Source: Massospora cicadina (lineage: Eukaryota > Entomophthoromycota > Entomophthoromycetes > Entomophthorales > Entomophthoraceae). Taken from it: a stretch of DNA of 64,000 nucleotides. The stretch lies in the NCBI GenBank assembly GCA_022478985.1, contig JAKSZP010009258.1, forward strand, positions 62,001 to 126,000, written 5' to 3'. The stretch's first letter is position 1; every line of letters begins with the position of its first letter. Shown here piece after piece: positions 11,761 through 23,009 of this stretch. Both the position numbers and the translations under genes were made by a program. Below the pieces are notes generated by a model that saw nothing but the letters and a program-made list of their open reading frames with translations, was not told the origin of the DNA and did not search any database.

Positions 11761-13350
11761 AGTTTTTTAGCTGTCTCAGGGTAGTTATTTTTAATGGACT
11801 GCAGCGTGTGAACATGATGAATTGGGTGGATAAGAGAAGCAATAGCCTAGTCAGCTTCGCTAATGGTATCAATAACCTCAGAGCACCCCAGCACTTGATT
11901 AAGGTAGATTTCTTAAAGGGATCAGGGCTTTATTACTCCTTCAGGGCTCAGCTGATTTGGTATACCTACTTCAACAGGGGCCCTAGAATATAATATCCAA
12001 CGTCCTCATAACCTCCTTCAGACTCATCATCTGAAGGCTTGTCCACATACATTAGTGAATTATAGAAGAGATGTTGAAGGTGGAGGCCATAACTTTAGTA
12101 GCGGGGGCCATCCGCAGTGATGATCATTGGAGGAGCAGGTGGCTTAGCTTGAGCAGCCTTGTCTATGAGCCTATGGTTGTTGGGAGCGCTTGTCACTGAA
12201 GGGAGAGTTTGGGCTTCCTCATGGCTACAGGTTTTGGATTATAGTTGGCTGGGGGAGATAGCATAGTGGAGGGGATGCTTTAACTACGCCATTTTTGGGT
12301 TGATCAGAGGCTGTGAGCCTCGGGGAAAAAGGTGGTTTAGATTTAACGACTGGTCCTTAAACCCATTGTTGGTGAGGGTGAATGCACCTGAGAAAGGGGT
12401 TTAAGGCTTAGGATCAGGCTTTATGACCACTTGGATAGGTTTATTAGATGGCAAAAGTTGATATTGGTTGCAATATGAGGGTAAGGAACACTACCCCGTT
12501 GATGATGATGCACGCTGACTTACTATCCTGAGAACCTCAGGATGGCTGGAAAAAGAAATATCAGGTTATAGCCGCACAGCAGGTGCTGGTATTGGGGTAG
12601 TAACCAAAACAGGTGGGGCCATAGGGAACATCTGGAAAACCCTTTTGCGGCGATATGGTTGAGGATCTTAATGGTAAAGATTTGAGGATTTGACACAACT
12701 CCTGAGGTAGCCTCTTTGTTATAGATATCTGCAACCTCTAGCAGCGCCTCCTTGATATCACTGATGGTATGGATATGGCGTTTAATGGAGATAAGATGCC
12801 GTGCAATGGAAGGGTAAGAAGCTAAAACCTTTAAATTGGCAGCGAAGGGCATCATTGAAAGATAACATTTTAACAAGTACCAGAGGCTGATCCTCACCAT
12901 AAAATCAATTAACAAAGGTGGTGAGCGATTCTCCCTTTTTCACGATGAGGCATATAAAGCCATGCTTTTACCTCACTAAACTTTGTGTTGAGCCAAATTC
13001 AGCTATAAGAGCTGATTTAACCTCAACCCAGGTGTACAGAGTGTCCATATGAGGGACCATCATTTCTTGGCCCAGGAGACTAAACGGGGAAGGATGTGCT
13101 TGAAATTCTGGTGATCCGTCGCCACTTCCATGTCTGCTTCATAGACGTATACAAACGAAGCAATGCTACCCTTGCAAGGGGTGAACTTGTCTTTTAAGGA
13201 CATTAAAAAGGGCGCTATTCAAGCCGTTTAAGTCGAAATAAAAATTCTGGCTTTTTTTAAGGGCAACTAGTCTAGGTCTAAAAGCAGAGAAGGAGGTTGC
13301 AAGGGTTATTCACCCCAACACCCTCCATTTTTGATAATTTATTGTGGTGT
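11761..13350 (-). pseudogene. Element B Gag
   Basis: Minus-strand peptides such as ISIKRHIHTISDIKEALLEV (about 12725-12790) match TSIKRYFQTVQDIKEALIDV in element F Gag. The N-terminal half lies toward 13350 next to the PBS. No CCHC knuckle is visible. 11761-12500 is a poorly conserved Gag tail with a proline- and charge-rich look. Many frameshifts are present. Confidence 0.75.
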
Positions 13351-13356
13351 ACTACA

Positions 13357-13373
13357 CCCTTCAGTGAACACCA
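13357..13373 (-). other. Element B primer binding site
   Basis: Minus-strand TGGTGTTCACTGAAGGG lies two bases inside the 5' LTR end. It would pair with a tRNA 3' end finishing in TGAACACCA. Elements E, F and K have related sites (TGGTGCTCA...). Confidence 0.7.
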
Positions 13374-13375
13374 CT

Positions 13376-14098
13376 TGTTGGACTCTGGGCTGGGTCTATC
13401 CTTGATGGTGCTAATTTGTCCCAGAGTTCAACAATTTTTCAGAGAAATAAATATTTACTGCTTAAAGCTTATATGGGTTTTTCAACACTAGTTGTAAAAA
13501 ATACTTGAAAGTGAATACTAAAAAGAAGGTTTTATGAGGTTTTATTAGTACTGCGGGGATAAGAAAAGAGAACCCTCTTAATAAGTTGATGCTTAGTATT
13601 TAAATTAGAGAGGCTCATTAGTTGAATTTCTTAGTAAAGTCCAAATTAGGAATTATGTAATTTGACCTATTGGATCTCAGAAAACTTGCCTCTCTTTGAC
13701 AAAACGGCCAATGGAAAGTCAATTGTTGGTAGGATATGACCATGAGGTAACAATTTGGTAAATATACCCAATCAGTGGGCATGAAAATAGTTTTACCTTG
13801 CAGGACCCTTTCCAACCCTATAAAAGGGGCCAGCCTCCACAGGGTAGGTTGTAATAAATTAGTGGTGGCCTGGGGAGGATCCTCCAATGGGCTTTCCTGA
13901 ATTTGCTTCATAGTCAGCACAATTTGATTACTTGACTTCGAGGTATTGGGATGAGTATTATTACTAAATTTATTGCCCCATCTAAAAGGATTCCACCGAG
14001 AATCAGCCAGGGTCTTTTGGCCAATTTTGTCCTTATTTTCCTACTTATTTCGAACCAAAGCACTCTTATTAAATAATTGGACTTGTAATTATCTGACA
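13376..14098 (-). repeat. Element B 5' LTR
   Basis: 723 bp, partner of 7009-7732. On the minus strand it starts TGTCAGATAATTAC at 14098 and ends CCAACA at 13376. A sense TATA-like TAATTTAAATAC lies near 13590-13610. The identical 60-bp block with a plus-strand CCTATAAAAGGGG lies at about 13811-13870. Confidence 0.9.
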
Positions 14099-15020
14099 AT
14101 ATCATCAGACCATTTGGGAATTTTGTTGCAGGTTCAAAACCTGCCCCAGAAATCTTAGGAACAAAGCCTGATGGGTGTGTACCTTCTATGATGGATGCTC
14201 CTAATGTTGAATTGTTGGAGGAACTCGTCAATGGCATTGGGCCATTGGGAAATGCTGATGCCATTTTTGAAACCCTCCCCAGAAGTATTAAAACCCCTAC
14301 CCTTAGTTCTCATTTGGTCCAACGGATGATAGAGTGACCAGGTGCGGGTGGGTTGGTCATCCCAAACCTGTTACTGACCCCATGGGACTGCTTCTATGTG
14401 GGGTGGCCTTATGAGGTTCACGCTGCCCATTAGGTGATACACCATTGCTCTAGCCATTTAAACTGAAGAAGATCGGCAATTTTAGTGTCCATGGATGAAC
14501 TAAAAGCGACTTGGCCACAACCAACAATTTAATGTTAGTCAAAATTATTCGTTTCCCCCTAGCTCAAAGTTCTCTGGGTTAAGTGAATCTCAAGAGCTCC
14601 AATCCTGAGCTTTTCTAAGCTAATTCCCAAATCAATCATTTATTTAAGCAGTCATAATACACTGAGAAAATTGACAGTTGATATTCTAATTTTAAAATAC
14701 AATAAAATTCCCATACCAAAAATTAAATTTCTTTTCCTATGAAGAAAATTAAACCTTTCATTCCAATCTCACTTTTCTCAGCACTTAAACCCACGGGCTC
14801 TGAGGCCACGACAGCCTGGTTTATTGCAGGGTTGTTAACAACAAATACGGCCTATTGGCGTTCACTGGTGAAATGTCTTACTATACAAATAAATGTCATG
14901 TGAGTAGCAGTGCCTCTGGCATTTGGGCTTTCCTTCTGGGTGTTTGGGCATCCAGAATGGCAGGCCAGTCAAAACGTTTTCTGCCGCCATCGTGATAGCC
15001 TGCCACTGTGACACAGAAAC
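14099..15020 (+). repeat. A-family 3' region, copy 1, second part
   Basis: Continues the region cut by element B and matches 58450-59490 with gaps. Conserved peptide islands are ACAAAGCCTGATGGG-encoded TKPDGCVPSMMDAPNVELL (14158-14220) and VGHPKPV (about 14370). The downstream AT-rich part with TCAATCATTTATT...CACTGAGAAAATTGACA is also shared. The end may include the 3' LTR of the A family, but I cannot fix TG...CA ends. At about 15020 it abuts element D. Confidence 0.55.
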
Positions 15021-15084
15021 AACTTTGGAGCTTCCTAAGATTCGTTACATTTCTTTAGAAGTTCTCACCAGCCATTTCAGAGAT

Positions 15085-16240
15085 TGCCTCACCTCTTCAC
15101 CCCCTCATAGGTAAGAACGCTCCATTTGTTTGGACTCCAGAATGCCAGCAGGCATTTGAGGCCATAAAGGAGGTTTTCACTACTGCCCTGTTCTTCGCCA
15201 TGCTAGTGAAGATAAACCATTTAATATATTGTTGAGAATTTATATGACTGGACGGTAAGCCATATATAATAAGCGGATCATAGATTAGAGTCAAGGAAAG
15301 ACTTGAGATCAAGAGGAAGTTTATGTTGACACAAGGTGAATTAATCAAAGTATCTGTAGTTTATGAATCAAGGGAATTCCGCCACAAATTTGATGATAGA
15401 ATGAAACACCTAAAAATGTAGCAAATAGGGAATTACTAAGAGAAAGGGTCACAACTTATTAAAAATACCAAGGATAAGAGTTGATCTTGATAATGAAAAT
15501 GAGTCTTTTAGAATAAGAAGAAGGAAAAAGAGGGTTGGGACCATCTAGTACTAAAAAAAAAGAAGGAAAAAAAGGGTTTAACGTAAGTAGTCTGTTATTA
15601 TATATACTAGATAAACTGGATTCCGGTGGGATGATAGCTCATTATATTAATAATTTGTTGTTATTTATTGAGTATTATCAATCATCATATTGCTCGTCCG
15701 TTTCTCAGTTGGTTTTACCCTGTGCAACCAGCTTGGCAGATTCAACTAATATCGCCAAAATTTACTATAGATCATTTGATTTCTCTGGAACTTCAGTGGG
15801 GGCTGTACTTCTTCAGGAACATTCTGGGTTAAACACATGTGGCTTACTTATCAAGGAATTTAGCGCCACAGACATAGCCTGGGCCATTTATGATAAAGAG
15901 TTGGTGTCAAAATCTTCGTCCCTGATGCATTGAGGGTACCTGCTACAGGGGGCCAAGCAAGGTGTAGTGGTGCATATGACCACAAATCGCTCAGTTATTA
16001 TCAAAACCTCATAAGTTGGCTCACAAGCAGACAGAACTCATAGTGACCTTTTGGGCTTTGATTTCAAGTATGAGTTTATCAAAGAGGCCACCCATATTTT
16101 GCCTGACCTTTTTGAGCCGCGCACCCTATTAGGCTCCACTGTAGATATGGTCTCAGAATTAGTAACAGGGATCCACTTTGAACAATTCATTGCACCACCA
16201 CCTCCAGCCATTGCTGTGAATGCGTCCTCCACCACAACCC
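15085..16240 (+). pseudogene. Element D RT end and RNase H
   Basis: Starts with GKNAPFVWTPECQQAFEAIK (15111-15170), the standard end of gypsy RT, then VLRHASEDKPFNI. After the solo LTR it continues FDFSGTSVGAVLLQEHSG and YDKELV. HILPDLFEP lies near 16100, where a chromovirus-type RNase H usually ends. The element has lost everything upstream of here. Confidence 0.8.
15230..15767 (+). repeat. Solo LTR (K family) in element D RNase H
   Basis: 538 bp beginning TGTTGAGAATTTATATGACT and ending TTTACTA (CA decayed to TA). Flanks TATAT (15225-15229) and TAGAT (15768-15772) are a near-perfect 5-bp TSD. It is homologous to 10786-11287 and to the LTR of element K. The RNase H peptide DKPFNI resumes as FDFSGTSVGAVL on the other side. 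Confidence 0.85.
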
Positions 16241-16515
16241 CTAAGTCTAAAACCCAAACCCAAACCCAGAACTAAAAATAAAAATAAAACCAGAGCCAAA
16301 TTTAAATCCAGTAGGTCTACACCCCCAAGCACCCCTGATACTCCATTGGAGCTGGTCGTCCCTGTTAATGAAGTTTTTTCCCTGGACGCTATTGTCCTTG
16401 ATAATCCATCAGAGTCAATGACTGACGTTACTACATCTGACACAGTCCAAGTATTTCTTGTCAATGAAGACTCGCTTCTAAATGCTGTTTTGGCCTCCAA
16501 TTTTACTGATCCTTA
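16241..16515 (+). pseudogene. Element D linker between RNase H and integrase
   Basis: An open stretch encodes a basic, repetitive segment (KPKPKPRTKNKNKTRAKFKS), then an acidic Thr/Ser/Val-rich segment (TDVTTSDTVQVFLVNEDS). It is low in complexity and sits where the spacer between RNase H and integrase is expected. No separate function is seen. Confidence 0.6.
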
Positions 16516-16984
16516 AAGATGAGACCTCCTAGCGATGATTGATGCTGATAAAGCCCCTTCTAGATGGTATTCTCAAACGGATAGGGTAATATATATTTGC
16601 AACAAGGTATTGGTTCCCTCTGAGATGCGTTTCAGTGTCATAAGGGAACATCATGACCTGCTAACCATGGGGCACCCTGGCGCTATAAATATATTAATTT
16701 AATATAGTGAGGGTGTGATTGGAATGTACTGACGAAGGAGGTTTCCACATGGATTGAGCAATGCTTGATCTGCGCTAGGTCCAAGTCAGATAGGACAGGG
16801 CGGAAAAACATCATCCACCCTCTTCAACAAGCAGCAGGACCATGGACGTCACTATCTGTGGACTTGATGTAAGCTTACCTAACTCCCATGTGTATGATGC
16901 AATCATGGTGGTGGTAGATCGCTTTACAAAATATGATATCTTTATCCCTTGTATGACAACCACCACAGCTGAGGACATGAAACG
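16516..16984 (+). pseudogene. Element D integrase, first part
   Basis: VLVPSEMRFSVIREHHDLLT plus GHPGA and WIEQCLICARSK give the HHCC zinc-binding domain (16600-16790). SLSVDLM near 16855 carries the first catalytic Asp. AIMVVVDRFTKYDIFIPC and TTAEDM follow. The frame changes once. It is cut by element E and resumes at 23351 as AQFLVAHVFSVFGSP. Confidence 0.85.
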
Positions 16985-17322
16985 TTTTGAAGTTGTAAAT
17001 TACACTTCAAAAATGGCCAGTTTCTTTGAAGTTACTTAGGTGTATTCTTTAAGAAGTTACAAACATTAGTAAAATAAGGTTGTAAATTAACCTAACCTTT
17101 ATTAACAAAAGAAATGAATATTTATAGGTTTTGAAGTGGTTTAGGGTTTATCAAACCTTTTCAATCACTGAGCAATCGAATCTTCTATCACCTGATTAGG
17201 ATAAGCCTGATCATTCTTATTAACCTTGATACAATAAGATATATTAAGTTCCCCTTCTGATATTATCAGGGAATATTTGAGGTAAAAATTTAGAAATGAA
17301 AGAGTTCAGCAAAATCTTGACA
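16985..17322 (-). repeat. Element E 3' LTR
   Basis: 338 bp. On the minus strand it starts TGTCAAGATTTTGCTGAAC at 17322, right after the polypurine tract CTTGGGGGAAAT (about 17323-17334). A sense TATA-like CCTATAAATATTC lies near 17125-17140. The left edge is approximate because the TSD is not resolved. Confidence 0.8.
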
Positions 17323-17335
17323 ATTTCCCCCAAGA

Positions 17336-18476
17336 TTCGATAGTGGAGTAGGGTGAATTTTAAAAATCTAGGGTGGATACAGTTTACAACTATGCCCATA
17401 TCAACATGAACAACTGAATATTCTAATCCCTTTTGGAATATAACTTGATAAGGACCAGACTAGTTAGAGCCTATTTTCTCAGTTCGGCCACTAGGTTGGG
17501 AGTAATAAGACATAAAATAATCTCCAATTTGATGTTCAGGTAAGGCAGATCTATGTTATTTACTTCTTTAGTCTCCTTTTTGGTGGTTACTTCAATAGAT
17601 TTCATAGATTGAGCTTAAAGAAAATAATCTCATTGGCCAGATTTCTCAAAACTAAATCAGAGTTTTACTGGTATATACTTTCTTCAAGTATTGCCTGAAC
17701 ACTTGAAGAAATTGAAGGATATCGCCCATAAATACATTTGAAGGTAGTCATCTCGATAGTTTGATGATAACTTTTTCATTTTGCAAAGAAAGCACTAGTT
17801 AAATAGAAGTTCCACCAAGATGGTTCCGTTGAGGCCATCTTTCACTAAATATAGACTAAAGTTTCATTGACTTGTTCAATGGCCCCATTCGTTGATAGAT
17901 TGTAGAAACGACAAACCATTGGGCAGTTTTGAATAATTTGGATAGGTCCTTTAGGAGTTGTGAGGAAATTAGTCTCATTGTCTGACATAAGGACCTTGGG
18001 ACACCCATGCTGATTGATGATGTGCTGGTAAAGGAATAACACAGTTGTCTTAGCAGAGGGGTGGCAATGTATATGGCCTCAACCCAACTAATTAAATGGT
18101 CAACATCTTGATAATGTATTAGTGTCCATGTGACCCTTGAGGAAAAGATCCTACATCAATACTTACCACTTCAAACTCCTTAGTTGGTGGAATCACTTGA
18201 TGCTGATAAATAGAATTGGTTGCGCTATAACTTTTACAGATGTAACATGAGTATAGTGTCTCTTGAATGGTTTCAGTCATATTATTCCAATAAATTTTAG
18301 ATTTTTAACCATCCTTGGGTTTTCTTTAAACCACTATGACCTACTTGCCCGTGTCCTTCCATGATAGCATGGTACCTTAAATTTGGGTGAAGAAAGGGTA
18401 ACCATTTGGTTTTGGCCTTCTTCTACAAAGCTCCCTCCCAAATCATGGTATCTTTATTAATAGTTTTTAGTGAGGA
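17336..18476 (-). pseudogene. Element E integrase
   Basis: Minus-strand QHGCPKVLMSDNETNFLTTP has an intact second catalytic Asp (SDNETNF), and STNGAIEQVNETLVYI has the catalytic Glu region (about 17845-18000). The zinc-binding and C-terminal parts are present but broken. The order relative to RNase H (18477 up) is normal. Confidence 0.8.
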
Positions 18477-18960
18477 TCAATCTTCATCAGATTCTTGATC
18501 CCACAACTCAGGCCGTCCAATGAGGTTATATAGTCGTTCCTCTTTTCCCAAAACCAAGGTTAGTATAGGCAACTGGGTCAAGCCATCAGCATTTTGTTGT
18601 TGTTTACCTGAGCCATGTACAATTGAAAAATCATAATTTTGCAGTCTTGGAGCCCAACGGGCTAGTCTCCCATCAGGATCCTTCATATTTTGTAACCATC
18701 TTAAAGATGAATGGTTGGTAATACAGTATAATGGTTACTATATAGAAAGGGATGGAAGTGTTTAATTGCTAAAATTACAGCTAAACACTTCTACTCAGTT
18801 ACACTGTAATCACGGTCAGCTTTGGATAATGTTTTTCTCTAAAACACAATGGGATGAGCGATCTTCTCTTTGTCACACTGGGATATAATAGCCCCAATAA
18901 CGACATTACTTGCATCAGTATGCAGGAAAAAAAGGCTTATTAAAGCAAGGATGAATGAAA
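18477..18960 (-). pseudogene. Element E RNase H
   Basis: Minus-strand DGRLARWAPRLQNYDFSIVH followed by GKQQQNADGLTQLP (18570-18680) is the typical C-terminal half. The N-terminal half toward 18960 has frameshifts but keeps a recognisable DASNVVIGAI-like segment. Confidence 0.8.
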
Positions 18961-20100
18961 ACAGGTGACTTAGTTAATTCAGTTTGGAGAGAAGTAAAAG
19001 ACTGTTCCTGAGCTGAGCTCCACTCAAATAGCACCTTTTTGTAAGAAAATGGAATAAGTGCTCGGCCATATCAGCACACTTGGGTATAAATTAATGATAA
19101 TAACCAACCATACTGAAGAAGACTTGTATGTCCCGCAAGGAGGTTGGTAATTCATTCTTTGAATAGCATGAATTCTATCTGAAAGTGGTTGAATACCTCT
19201 AGCTGATACCTGGTGATCTAAGAACTCCATTTCATTCTGAAAAAAGGAACATTCGGAAAGTTTAAGCTTTAGTGAAAAATTCTGAATTTATCTAACCTTT
19301 TTTAAATGGTCCAAATGCTCAGTAAATGTTTTGAAAACACGGTAATATCATCCAGATATACCAAAACACAGGTTAGCTTTAAAATCCCATAACATACCAT
19401 CTGAAGCCCTTTGAAAAGTTGCTGGGGCGTTGCTCAACCTTTGTGGCATATGGATTGATTCAAAAATAAGCCCTCTCTAGATATTAGAGCACATTTAGCT
19501 TGGTCTTCTGGGGCTCATTCGATTTGCTGGTATTGCTGGCTAAGTTCATTGCTAAAAAATATTTTGAGCCAGCTAACAAATTGGAGGGAATCATTGATTC
19601 TTGGCAAAGGGTAACTATCTCAACAAGTAATGGCGTTTGACCTACAATAATCCATAACCACCCAATGAGGGCCATCTTTTTTCTTAAACAGTAGCAACGG
19701 GGAGGCCCAAGGGCTCTTGGAGGGTTTCAGTAATCCAAACTCCAATAGTTGATGTAAATATTTGGTGACCTGGGCTTACTTCACTTTTGACTTATGATAG
19801 GGTTTGGCACGAATAGGTGGATGATCTCCAGTGTCAACGGTATGTATTACCCATTTCATATTACTAAAATCATAAATATGTTTTATAAATATGTCAGAGT
19901 ATTCTTCCAATAAATGTAGTACTTTATTCTCCTGTTCTTTAGTAATATGCTTCCTTATTGCATGTACCACAGTAAGAATCTCCTGACTGGCTTCCAACCC
20001 AAAATCTTGTAAGATTCCAAAATTTTAACGTTATAAATTTGAGATAGGGGTAATAATTTGACATAGGCGATTGGATTTTTTTTTCGATCTACCATTTTTT
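18961..20100 (-). pseudogene. Element E reverse transcriptase
   Basis: Minus-strand HTVDTGDHPPIRAKPYHKSK (about 19785-19850) is a well-kept RT N-terminus. The catalytic box YLDDITVFS is intact at about 19336-19360, and FLDHQVSARGIQPLSDRI follows (about 19170-19225). Stops and frameshifts lie between these islands. Confidence 0.85.
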
Positions 20101-20960
20101 AAACATTGGGAAGGTTTGCCAATAAAACATGTAACGCTCCAGAATATGCATAATCCAATACCCCAGGACAAGGCAATATTTGCTTAGCAAAAGGGTTTCA
20201 AATACCTTGGGCTTGTAATAGATGGCCTTTGGGACTAGAAAAAATGTAAAAAGGTATTGACAATAACTTAAGGTTTTGGAGGAATAATCACAACCTCAGG
20301 TGAATTTATAGGCATCCCTTCTTCTATGTCATCCGTCATAGGGGGAAATTTTAGGTGAGGGCTTTCAAAGTGATACTTAATGGAATAAGACCTTTTTGAT
20401 CCCTCTAGCAGACATAATCAATATCTAGTAAGAGCACGTTCTGATAAAAGCAATGGAACTCTATACCACCAATGGGATTGAGAAGAGTTAGGGTAATTAG
20501 TAATTCCATCGAATTCCCAAAAAAATGATTCCCAAAGAGAAGGTTTTAACTCAATTTATCAAGGATGATTGCAGGTACTGTAAATGTTAACTTCCCTATT
20601 ATCAATGGAAGTGATGAAAAAGCTCCAATTGATCGAGTATTCTGAGGTCCTGCAGTGCCATATTCTTCATAATGTGAAATAAATGGGCGTAACTTAATCC
20701 ACTTGATAAATTTTGATGATACAACATTCACAGGAGATCCAGTATCAATTTTAGCTTTGGCATTAATTTGATTTACTTTAAAGTCAATACAGGTGATTGT
20801 ACTTCCAAAATGAGAGGGTAAAGCCAACAAGGAGGGCAAAAATAGGAAGAATGTTCAATTTTATTATATTCTACAGGGCTTTGATGTTCCTGCTGCATAC
20901 TCATATCATTATCAAGATGAAAAATTTTTCTACTTTTTTCTTTTTTTCTTCCTTTCATCA
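20101..20960 (-). pseudogene. Element E protease
   Basis: Minus-strand KAKIDTGSPVNVVSSKFIKW has an intact DTG active site (20738-20746). YGTAGPQNTRSIGAFSSLP, then GKLTFTVPAIILDK, follow the retropepsin pattern seen in elements B and F. The linker to RT (20101-20540) is decayed. Confidence 0.85.
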
Positions 20961-21059
20961 GCTTCCTTTTTATAACAATGGTCTTCAGTATGGAAGTATC
21001 GGTGATAAGAATTACACTAAATAGCTCTTACATTCTCAGGCACAGCATAAACTTTAGTA

Positions 21060-21800
21060 CTACTGGGTTTTGGAGAGTTATAGAATCAGGGTTTTAGAAA
21101 ATTGATAAGGCAATTCCAACAAGGCATCATTTATGTTCAATATACTTCTGAAGTTCTTTTTTACTCTGTTAAGGTAGACTTGCGTCTGAGTCCTAGAAGT
21201 AAAAGCAGACATAACAGCAGTAATAACGTCAACCAAATTTAATTGGCCACATGCTACCAAAATCTGAAATTTCCAATATAACTGATGAGCAAATTCTTTG
21301 ATAGATTCATTTTGGTGGCGATGTATGCCCATAAAAGCCTGTTTCTGAGAGGATAAGGTTTGCTCACTCCCAAATTCTTTGATCAGTACTTCCTTAACCT
21401 GGGACCAAGTAGATCAAGTCATCAAGTGGGTTACCATGATATCTTGGGCCAATTGAGTAAGACAATTTGGTAAGTAATTCATTTTTCTGATGATCAATGT
21501 CCTCACTCAGAGCCTTCTCATATAAATAGAGAAAGGATATAATACTGACTTCCCCAGGAGAGCACTTATCTTTGAACGCAGGTTTAAAACTCATTGGAGA
21601 ATTATAAGTTAGAACAAGCACTCTAGGTTGTTCCAATTGAGTGGAGATGTAAGAGTTAGAATCTGAAGCTTGGGAAGAACAATGAGGATAGGGACCAACT
21701 GCCTCAGAACGAATTTCATTAACCCAACGGTTTAGATCAGCATGCTCCACTTTTTCGTCCAATCTTCAAGATAACTCGTACATTTGCTCCTGTTGTGCAT
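21060..21800 (-). pseudogene. Element E Gag core
   Basis: Minus-strand CSPGEVSIISFLYLYEKALS and HRHQNESIKEFAHQLYWKFQ match the Gag core of elements A, B and F (RYTPVEGSVASFLYIYEA and GKGESVAAFVEQFYMEAQ). Frames change twice. No CCHC knuckle is seen between here and the protease. Confidence 0.75.
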
Positions 21801-22975
21801 TTCACTTAAGTTTCAAAGCTTCAATATTCACTTTAAGCATCTCCCCTTTTAAATTTCAAGCTTGTAACAGGGTGTCAGTATTAATTGCCCATTTACCAGA
21901 ATATTTAATTAATCATATAAAGACTTAAGAGACAACAGTGGATCAATAGGTACCTAATCAAAAGTTAAATTACGCAACTTGGCAACTTTATGAAATTGTC
22001 ATGCAAGCGGACAATTATGCTTAAGAGAGAGTCAATCTGCTGAAGGGATCCTGAATGCCAATCAGCACCAGGTGGTCCACGAGGTCTGTCAGCACCTGTT
22101 GTCCATGGGGCCTATAACACCTTGGGGTCCACAAGGTCCATCAGCACCAGGAGGTCCACGTGGCCCTTCAATCCTAGGAGGACCTTGTTCCCCACGAGGA
22201 CCCATAGTTCCTGAGGTTTTTTCTACTTTATTAACTCGAATTTTGAATTTAAAGTACAATTGCTCCAATTGTAAGAGGCAATTTTTAATTACCTCTTCCA
22301 TCAATTGATTATTCTCAGAGAGTTGGGAAATATCATCTCTCCACTCCCCATGAATTCCCATGACTCACTTCATTAACTGTGAGTCAATAAAGCTGGATAT
22401 TCCGTGATCAAGATAACAAGTTGTTGATGTACTTTATTAAGAAGAGTCCAATTACTAATAATGGCATTGGGGTTGTCTTTACTGAACTCTGAGACATACT
22501 TGAAGAACTCACAAACATAAGTATTCAAGGGCTGGAGTCCTTCTAATAAATATGCATCCCTTGATAATGCATTCCTACTAGTAACAATAAGTGGTATAAA
22601 GTAGGGTGTACAAGTTGGAGTAAATAGTGCTTAGTAACAATCCCTGGCATTTGAGAAGTTTGCTATAAATTTCTCAAAATAGAGGGTACAACATTAGTTC
22701 AAGATTTAGTAGAATGGAATCTAGGGATTAAAACCCCTCAAGCATCTGATTAATGATGTTTCTTAAAACCTCAGACTTTATTTAAAAATTTGTGGTAAAG
22801 CTTAAGTTGGGACCATAAAATTCCAAGTTAGCACAAAATTCCAACGTAGGCGGTACTCTAGGGATTTCAGTTCTAGTAGAACGGACCTAGCGTAAAATAC
22901 TGCCTTGCTCATGATCTTGAACTTCTTCAGGCGAAAAATAGGAATCCATTGTAGTGATTGACATTTTCACTGGTG
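21801..22975 (-). pseudogene. Element E Gag N-terminal extension: coiled coil plus collagen-like repeat
   Basis: A probable start MSITTMDSYFSPEEVQDHEQ lies near 22960 (minus). After a decayed part, the segment ISQLSENNQLMEEVIKNCLL (about 22275-22335) looks like a coiled coil. It is followed by about a dozen Gly-X-Y triplets (GTMGPRGEQGPP, GPRGPPGADGPCGPQGVIGP; about 22095-22200). After one frameshift a further RPRGPPGADWHSG follows, to about 22050. It precedes the Gag core and lies at the 5' end of the element. I know no function for it; an assembly or trimerisation role is a guess. Confidence 0.7.
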
Positions 22976-22990
22976 CGTAACTCAGAGTTT

Positions 22991-23007
22991 CCTTGTTTTG
23001 AGCACCA
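22991..23007 (-). other. Element E primer binding site
   Basis: Minus-strand TGGTGCTCAAAACAAGG lies next to the inner end of the 5' LTR. It starts with the TGG that pairs with tRNA CCA. Confidence 0.65.
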
Positions 23008-23009
23008 CT

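Larger units (their letters stand above)
7009..14098 (-). mobile_element. Gypsy element B, complete but dead
   Basis: Two direct LTRs (7009-7732, 13376-14098) flank gag-PR-RT-RH-IN, all on the minus strand, with a PBS and a polypurine tract next to the proper LTRs. The LTR ends form the inverted pair TGTCAG...CTGACA. The flanks ATGGC (7004-7008) and ATATC (14099-14103) are a decayed 5-bp TSD. The uninterrupted paralogue at 58449-58453 reads CTAATGGCATT, which shows the empty site. The element is related to F by its integrase C-terminus. A solo LTR sits in its protease-RT linker. Confidence 0.9.

Noticed and set aside
22072..22308. A plus-strand Gly/Pro-rich protein
   Set aside because: It is the complement of the collagen-like stretch; the other domains of element E fix the minus strand.
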